A DNA stretch of 64,000 nucleotides from Ruminococcus sp. AF46-10NS (lineage in GTDB: Bacteria > Bacillota > Clostridia > Lachnospirales > Lachnospiraceae). Location: NCBI RefSeq assembly GCF_003474435.1, contig NZ_QRNF01000008.1, forward strand, positions 46,502 to 110,501. Reading direction: 5' to 3'. The notes below the pieces were generated by a model. The model made no database searches. It was not told where the DNA came from and worked only from the letters and a program-made list of their open reading frames with translations. A program made the position numbers and the translations under genes. This document shows, piece after piece, positions 59,730 through 64,000 of this stretch (the stretch's first letter is position 1; each line of letters begins with the position of its first letter).

Positions 59730-60122
59730 ATGGCTGGTGACAGACATGGAAAACACAACACAACGACCATTTCTTTTCGGGTGAATTCTTATGAAAAAGC
59801 AACAATTGAAGAACGAGTGAAAGTGAGCGGAATGAAAAAACAGGATTATATCGTCCGATCATGCATTTACAATCATGTATGTGTTGTTGGAAAGAAAGAA
59901 ACAATTGAGATTATCCGGTCAGAAATGAAGGAAATGAGTTTGGTTTTGGAGGATGTGGCAAAAGATTTGAAGTCTGAAAAACCAGTTATTTCAGAACCGG
60001 TTCTTGATAGTATGACAGAACGGTATCTTGCATTTTTGGAAGCAGCATTATGGATGCTGAAAGGTTCAAGTTATTTATGGGAGGATAAAAAGGATGGAAG
60101 AGAAAGTAATGAAGGATTGTAA
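59730..60122 (+). CDS. MobC-like mobilization / ribbon-helix-helix protein
   Basis: A 130-residue protein. Residues ~11-50 (TTTISFRVNSYEKATIEERVK ... DYIVRSCIYNH) match the ribbon-helix-helix start of MobC-type relaxosome accessory proteins. The rest is helical. It starts 3 nt after the integrase and overlaps parA. A relaxase partner is not in view. It could instead be a regulator. Confidence 0.7.
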   Translation: MAGDRHGKHNTTTISFRVNSYEKATIEERVKVSGMKKQDYIVRSCIYNHVCVVGKKETIEIIRSEMKEMSLVLEDVAKDLKSEKPVISEPVLDSMTERYLAFLEAALWMLKGSSYLWEDKKDGRESNEGL

Positions 60123-60900
60123 AGTGCTGGCATTGTGTTCACAAAAAGGCGGGGTTGGCAAGACAACAAGTTGCGTGAATCTGGCAGTCGGACTTGCAAA
60201 AGCAGGGAAGAAAGTGCTTGTGATTGACAATGATCCGCAGGGAAGTATGACAGCAAGTCTTGGGTATCATAACCCAGATGAATTACCAATCACACTGGCT
60301 ACTATTCTGACAAAGATTGTAGAAGATGAACTATTTGAAAATACACTGGGAATTTTACATCACCAGGAAGGAATTGATTTGATTCCGGCAAACATCGAAC
60401 TCTCTGGAATGGAAGTTTCACTTGTAAATATTATGAGCAGGGAACTTGTCTTAAAACAATATATAGAAAGAATGAGAGAAGAATACGACTATATATTGAT
60501 TGACTGTATGCCATCACTTGGAATGCTGACGATCAATGCACTTGCCAGTGTCGATGCAGTTATTATACCTGTCCAGGCGGCTTATCTTCCTGTAAAGGGT
60601 CTAGAACAGCTGATACGGACGATAGGAAAGGTGCGAAGACAGCTTAACAAACAACTGAAAATTGGAGGTATATTGATCACAATGGTGGATAACCGAACGA
60701 ACTATGCAAGAGATATATCTGATCTGATTTTTGATACATATGGAAACCAGATTAAGATTTTTCCACAGAGTATTCCATTTTCAGTACGAGCAGCTGAAAT
60801 CAGTGCGGAAGGAATCAGCATATTTGAGCATGATCCAAAAGGAAAAGTAGCGGCTGCATATTGGCAGATGACACAGGAGGTGCTTTTGGATGAAAGGTAG
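60094..60900 (+). CDS. parA: ParA-family partition ATPase
   Basis: A 268-residue Walker-type ATPase. It has the deviant Walker A KGGVGKTTSCVNLA, the A' motif DNDPQGSMTASLG and Walker B ILIDCMPSLGML. It segregates the element's circular form together with ParB. Its start lies inside the preceding gene with GGGAGG upstream, and it overlaps parB by 11 nt. Confidence 0.94.
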   Translation: MEEKVMKDCKVLALCSQKGGVGKTTSCVNLAVGLAKAGKKVLVIDNDPQGSMTASLGYHNPDELPITLATILTKIVEDELFENTLGILHHQEGIDLIPANIELSGMEVSLVNIMSRELVLKQYIERMREEYDYILIDCMPSLGMLTINALASVDAVIIPVQAAYLPVKGLEQLIRTIGKVRRQLNKQLKIGGILITMVDNRTNYARDISDLIFDTYGNQIKIFPQSIPFSVRAAEISAEGISIFEHDPKGKVAAAYWQMTQEVLLDER

Positions 60901-61756
60901 AAGTGCATCGAAGATAAAACTGACATCTTATGATGAATTACTTGGAGGAGGAGAAGAAACGAACGATATCCAGCAGGTTTCACTTGAGCATTTACATTCT
61001 TTCGAGAACCATCCATTTCAAGTAAATGATGATGAGGCAATGGCGGAACTGGTGGAAAGTGTGAAAGAAGAGGGAATTCTTACAGCATTACTGGTACGAC
61101 CGCTGGGTGATGGTGAATATGAAATCATCGCCGGTCACAGAAGGAGACATGCGGCACAACTTGCTGGTCTTAAAGAGGTTCCGGTTATTATCAGAAATAT
61201 GGATCAAGATACAGCTGTCCGTGCGATGGTAGACAGCAATCTGCAGAGACCTAATATACTCCCAAGTGAAAAGGCATTTGCTTACCGTATGAAGATGGAA
61301 GCAATGAATCATCAGGGAACATCAGGCGGTATCAGTGCGAAAGACATTGGAAAGAACGCAAATGACAGTGCAAGGCAGGTGTATCGCTATATCCGGCTTA
61401 CTTATCTGATGAATGACCTATTAAACGCAGTAGATCGTGATGTGATCGGATTGCAGGTAGGTGTAGAGCTTTCCTACCTTACGGTTCCAGAACAGGAGAT
61501 GGTGGAGGAAGTGCATGAGAGTACCGGAAAATATCCAAGTCTGGAACAGGCAAAAAAAATAAGGCAACATCGAGAAGAAAAAACGCTGACAAAAGAGATT
61601 GTGCGGCTCCTGGTTATAGGAGAGCGTAAAAAGAAAACAACGGTAACATTAAAACAGGATGAAATTAAGAAGTATTTTCCTCCAGAGTATGATGAACAGA
61701 AGATACGGACTGTTATATGTCAGCTTTTGGAGGAATGGAGCAATCAGAATCATTGA
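60890..61756 (+). CDS. parB: ParB-family partition protein
   Basis: A 288-residue centromere-binding CTPase-type protein. It has ENHPFQVNDDEAMAELVESVKEEGI, the GHRRRHAAQLAGL box and a helix-turn-helix region. The C-terminal part is distinct from chromosomal Spo0J. It works with the upstream ParA. No parS-type 16-bp palindrome was noticed in the visible part of the element. Confidence 0.93.
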   Translation: MKGRSASKIKLTSYDELLGGGEETNDIQQVSLEHLHSFENHPFQVNDDEAMAELVESVKEEGILTALLVRPLGDGEYEIIAGHRRRHAAQLAGLKEVPVIIRNMDQDTAVRAMVDSNLQRPNILPSEKAFAYRMKMEAMNHQGTSGGISAKDIGKNANDSARQVYRYIRLTYLMNDLLNAVDRDVIGLQVGVELSYLTVPEQEMVEEVHESTGKYPSLEQAKKIRQHREEKTLTKEIVRLLVIGERKKKTTVTLKQDEIKKYFPPEYDEQKIRTVICQLLEEWSNQNH

Positions 61757-61780
61757 TAAGTACGAAGGGAGGGATGTGTC

Positions 61781-62875
61781 ATGAGTATAAGAGCAACATT
61801 CCATTATTTTCAAGGAATGGAATGCGATATGTACAGTTTTTATCGTATTCCCAAACTGCTGTTTACAAGTGAATATTTTAAAAATCTCTCCTGCGAAGCA
61901 AAGGTGCTGTACGGACTGATGTTAGACCGGATGTCACTGTCCATCAAGAACCGGTGGTTTGATGAAGAGGACAGGGCATATATTTTCTTTTCGGTGGAAG
62001 AGATTATGGAAATGCTTAACTGTGGCAGGAATAAGGCTGTGAATTGTCTAAAAGAGCTGGATCAGGAAAAAGGGATTGGATTGATTGAGAAGAGGCGAAT
62101 CGGACTTGGAAAAACAAATGTTATTTACGTGAAAAATTTCAGCCTGACAGAATATCCAGATGAGCCAGCAATCTTTGATTCGGAAGAAACACCGGAAAAT
62201 GTAGCAGAGAGAAAAGAAAATACAGAGACAGAAATAGAAGAATATGCGAAAAAAGAGCCGGAAAAGCCCGTAAATACACAGAAGTTTGAAAAACAAACTT
62301 CAGGAAGTTTGAAAAATAAACTTCAAGAAGTTTTAAAAACAAACTTCAAGGAGTTTGAAAAACAAACTTCAAGAAGTTTAGAAAACAAACTTCAAGAAGT
62401 TTCAAAAACAAACTGTAATAATACTGAATATAATTATACTGAATTTAGTGAGAATGAATCTTATCAATATCTATCTGAACAAGAGAAAGGGAGAGATAGG
62501 ATACAGGAGAGAAATGAGTATCGACAGTTAATTCATGATAATATCGAATATGAGATCCTTTGTCAGAGCTATGGAACTGGACGAGTAGAAGAGCTGGTAG
62601 AGCTGATGCTGGATGCAATATGTTCGACAAAGACATATCAACAGATCAATGGGGAAGCTGTGCCTACACAAGTGGTCAAGAGCCGTTTGCTCAAAGTCGG
62701 GTATGAACACATCCAGTATGTGTTTTTCAGTCTTGACAGGAGTACAAGCAAAGTGAAGAATATCCGGCAGTATATGCTGACGGTATTGTATAACGCTCCT
62801 GCAACAATCAATCAGTTTTATGATGCTGAAGTTCGACATGACATGTACTGGGGGAAGGATATTCCAGACAGGTAA
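61781..62875 (+). CDS. RepA_N-family replication initiator
   Basis: A 364-residue initiator. Residues ~15-130 match the RepA_N domain (YRIPKLLFTSEYFKNLSCEAKVLYGLMLDRM, EEIMEMLNCGRNKAVNCLKEL). The middle (about 165-215) is a low-complexity linker encoded by six 23-bp DNA repeats. The C-terminal domain (about 245-364) is the DUF6017 type. RepA_N initiators replicate theta plasmids, and their origin lies inside the gene. The element can probably replicate when excised. AGGGAGGGATG precedes the start. Confidence 0.92.
   Translation: MSIRATFHYFQGMECDMYSFYRIPKLLFTSEYFKNLSCEAKVLYGLMLDRMSLSIKNRWFDEEDRAYIFFSVEEIMEMLNCGRNKAVNCLKELDQEKGIGLIEKRRIGLGKTNVIYVKNFSLTEYPDEPAIFDSEETPENVAERKENTETEIEEYAKKEPEKPVNTQKFEKQTSGSLKNKLQEVLKTNFKEFEKQTSRSLENKLQEVSKTNCNNTEYNYTEFSENESYQYLSEQEKGRDRIQERNEYRQLIHDNIEYEILCQSYGTGRVEELVELMLDAICSTKTYQQINGEAVPTQVVKSRLLKVGYEHIQYVFFSLDRSTSKVKNIRQYMLTVLYNAPATINQFYDAEVRHDMYWGKDIPDR
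62281..62416 (+). repeat. Six tandem 23-bp iterons inside the replication gene (candidate origin)
   Basis: Units start at 62281, 62304, 62327, 62350, 62373 and 62396 and follow GAAGTTTGAAAAACAAACTTC plus two bases. Each is itself an inverted repeat (GAAGTTTG/CAAACTTC). The period of 23 is not a multiple of three, so conservation is at DNA level; the peptide repeats only every three units. Confidence 0.85.
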
Positions 62876-62876
62876 G

Positions 62877-62964
62877 AACTTTGTGCCCACTGGGCACGAA
62901 GTTTAAAAAGAGATAGTCATATCTGGCAGATATGCTAAAATAACCTTGTGTCCACTGGGCACAA
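62877..62964. other. Three palindromes after the replication gene
   Basis: AACTTTGTGCCCA-C-TGGGCACGAAGTT (62877-62903, 13-bp arms, one G-T), CATATCT-GGC-AGATATG (62918-62934) and TTGTGTCCA-C-TGGGCACAA (62946-62964). The outer two are copies of one motif about 65 bp apart. No T-runs follow. Confidence 0.65.
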
Positions 62965-62980
62965 AGTAGGAGGAAGAATT

Positions 62981-63286
62981 ATGTTGAGATTTATGATAAA
63001 ACTGCCATTTCGAATTATTGCAGCTCCTGTTTGGCTGGTACTTGCAGCGGTGAATATTGTGCTGGTGTTCCTGGTTGGGTTATCTGCTGGATTCTGCTAT
63101 CTGATAGCCGGAATCTCTGTTGTGACAGAAGTTTTGAGTATTGGGTTTGGAATCAGTACGGACTGGACAATGAAATCAGCGATTATTACGACAGTAGTGT
63201 TTGTTCTACTCCCACATATCGGTATGGGGATAGTTGCAGTAATTGAAGTTGTGAAATGTGGATTACAGGAATTTATTTTTGGATGA
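62981..63286 (+). CDS. Small membrane protein of the element
   Basis: A 101-residue protein with three hydrophobic segments (PVWLVLAAVNIVLVFLVGL, then about 40-60 and 75-95). It resembles short membrane proteins found in Tn916/Tn1549-like elements, but I cannot name a function. ATG 62981 has GGAGGAAG 4-11 nt upstream; the earlier in-frame ATG lies within a palindrome. Confidence 0.7.
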   Translation: MLRFMIKLPFRIIAAPVWLVLAAVNIVLVFLVGLSAGFCYLIAGISVVTEVLSIGFGISTDWTMKSAIITTVVFVLLPHIGMGIVAVIEVVKCGLQEFIFG

Positions 63287-63331
63287 TTGTGGAAAATATA
63301 GTGGCGCTATATGGAAAGGCAGAAATAAACA

Positions 63332-63889
63332 ATGGAAGAATTATATAAAGTGATGGATGATTTGCTTGAGGTGGAATTTCAGATGAAAGCAGGGATGGAT
63401 ATTCTGAAAGAACTGGAAGAGTTTTATATGCTGGAAAAAGAAACCGAAAAATCGGATGCTAGAAAAGTAGCTGTGCTGATGAAAGGATATCTGCAGTCGA
63501 TGAAGTCAAATATTCGAGAAATCATTCGTTATATTGATGACACGACACTTGAAAAATCAAATGATAAAAAGAAAGATAAACAGGAATCTGCGAGCACCAT
63601 ATCCGAGGAAGTGCAGGAATTTGTGAATCTGACAATTACAGAGCATATGGGGAAAGCATATTCAGAATGGAAGTTAAAGCAGGATAAAGAGCCAGTAAGT
63701 GAGATTGATAAGAAATACCAGAAATTACTGGAAACGTTATCCCAAGAACAGGAAGAAGTGATTACGGAATACTGTAATGCAATTTTTAGCAGTGGAGCAG
63801 AAACAGAAGAATTTTTCTATCGACTGGGATTAAAAGATGGACTGAATCTGAAAAATACGGTAAAATCTGTATTAGAAATGATATCATGA
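63332..63889 (+). CDS. Hypothetical soluble protein of the element
   Basis: A 185-residue acidic, helix-rich protein (MKGYLQSMKSNIREIIRYID; later EEVITEYCNAIFSSGAETEEFFYRLGLKDGL). No catalytic motif or membrane segment is seen. It lies in the element operon. The C-terminal EFFYRLGLKDG resembles a short motif seen in small Firmicutes proteins; function unknown. Confidence 0.65.
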   Translation: MEELYKVMDDLLEVEFQMKAGMDILKELEEFYMLEKETEKSDARKVAVLMKGYLQSMKSNIREIIRYIDDTTLEKSNDKKKDKQESASTISEEVQEFVNLTITEHMGKAYSEWKLKQDKEPVSEIDKKYQKLLETLSQEQEEVITEYCNAIFSSGAETEEFFYRLGLKDGLNLKNTVKSVLEMIS

Positions 63890-63913
63890 AATCGGAAGTT
63901 GGAGGATACACGC

Positions 63914-64000
63914 ATGAAAATTGTAATCATTAATGGAAGTGCCAGAAAAGGAAACACGCTGACAGCAATCAATGCATTTATAAAAGGAGCATCAGAAAAG
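63914..64000 (+). CDS. NADPH-dependent FMN reductase / flavodoxin-like protein, cut by window end
   Basis: Only the first 29 codons are visible. KIVIINGSARKGNTLTAINAF is the flavodoxin-fold FMN phosphate-binding start of NAD(P)H-dependent FMN reductases. GGAGG at 63901-63905 supports ATG 63914. It is probably cargo of the element. The rest lies beyond the window. Confidence 0.75.
   Translation, partial: MKIVIINGSARKGNTLTAINAFIKGASEK

Larger units (their letters stand above)
57586..64000 (+). mobile_element. Integrative element at the guaA 3' end (left part)
   Basis: Directly after guaA come excisionase-like genes, a tyrosine integrase, a MobC-like protein, ParA, ParB, a RepA_N initiator and small element proteins, all on one strand and closely packed. 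The guaA 3' end is a known integration hotspot for genomic islands. Left end is inferred at or within the last codons of guaA; the right end is beyond the window. Relaxase and transfer genes are not visible here, so whether it is an ICE, an IME or an integrated plasmid is open. Confidence 0.8.

Noticed and set aside
62281..62416. CRISPR array
   Set aside because: Units are directly adjacent without spacers, lie inside an open coding frame, and no cas gene is present.

Overview
The window is chromosomal DNA from a low-to-mid GC Gram-positive anaerobe, most likely a Lachnospiraceae (Blautia-like) gut bacterium. This rests on AGGAGG ribosome sites, consensus TTGACA/TATAAT promoters, a V-type ATPase operon, a mannose-family PTS, YitT and CapA proteins, and a guaA-linked integrative element. 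Taxonomy is inferred from gene content, not from a search.

Layout. 0-18 kb is mixed housekeeping and accessory DNA: a calcium-type P-ATPase, a CapA-like protein, a thioesterase followed by a Nif11-like small protein, a DUF885 protein, thioredoxin reductase, a LacI regulator next to a mannose-family PTS with a candidate operator, a gutted GH13 glycosidase, a HAD hydrolase, YitT, a secreted NlpC/P60 endopeptidase and a MATE exporter. 18.2-18.8 kb is an AT-rich gap holding a cluster of DnaA boxes. 18.8-27.3 kb is a complete nine-gene V-type ATPase operon on the minus strand. 27.6-30.9 kb carries trmB, a tRNA-Lys(CTT) and an AGCS amino-acid:sodium symporter.

31-50 kb is a large exopolysaccharide region. 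It holds a Stealth phosphotransferase and a Gram-positive Pel-like set: PelD with an epimerase-like N-terminus and a degenerate GGDEF domain that keeps an RxxD I-site, a PelE-like protein, a DUF2194 protein, PelF and PelG. It also holds a GT-C-like membrane protein, DUF2304, three more glycosyltransferases, a flippase and two convergent DUF4874/DUF4832 proteins. The inferred job is synthesis and export of an amino-sugar-type polysaccharide under c-di-GMP control.

50.1-55.8 kb is the most unusual region. A small cysteine-free, beta-rich protein with a non-Sec leader (LAEGVYAASG) is surrounded by a stand-alone PqqD-like protein, a PqqD-HPr-kinase-like fusion, a PF14907-type nucleotidyltransferase, an S26/S24-type Ser-His peptidase and an ABC exporter. 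It looks like a RiPP-style modification and export cassette with none of the classical modifying enzymes.

56-57.6 kb is guaA. Directly after its 3' end begins an integrative/mobilizable element: three tandem excisionase-like proteins, a tyrosine integrase, a MobC-like protein, ParA, ParB, a RepA_N initiator with in-gene 23-bp iterons, and small element genes. It runs off the right edge.

Data quality. At least eleven genes or gene positions carry apparent 1-2 base losses, mostly in short homopolymers (three in ntpA alone). In each repaired gene the full-length frame is restored by adding the missing bases. I treat most as sequence errors and annotate the genes across the breaks.
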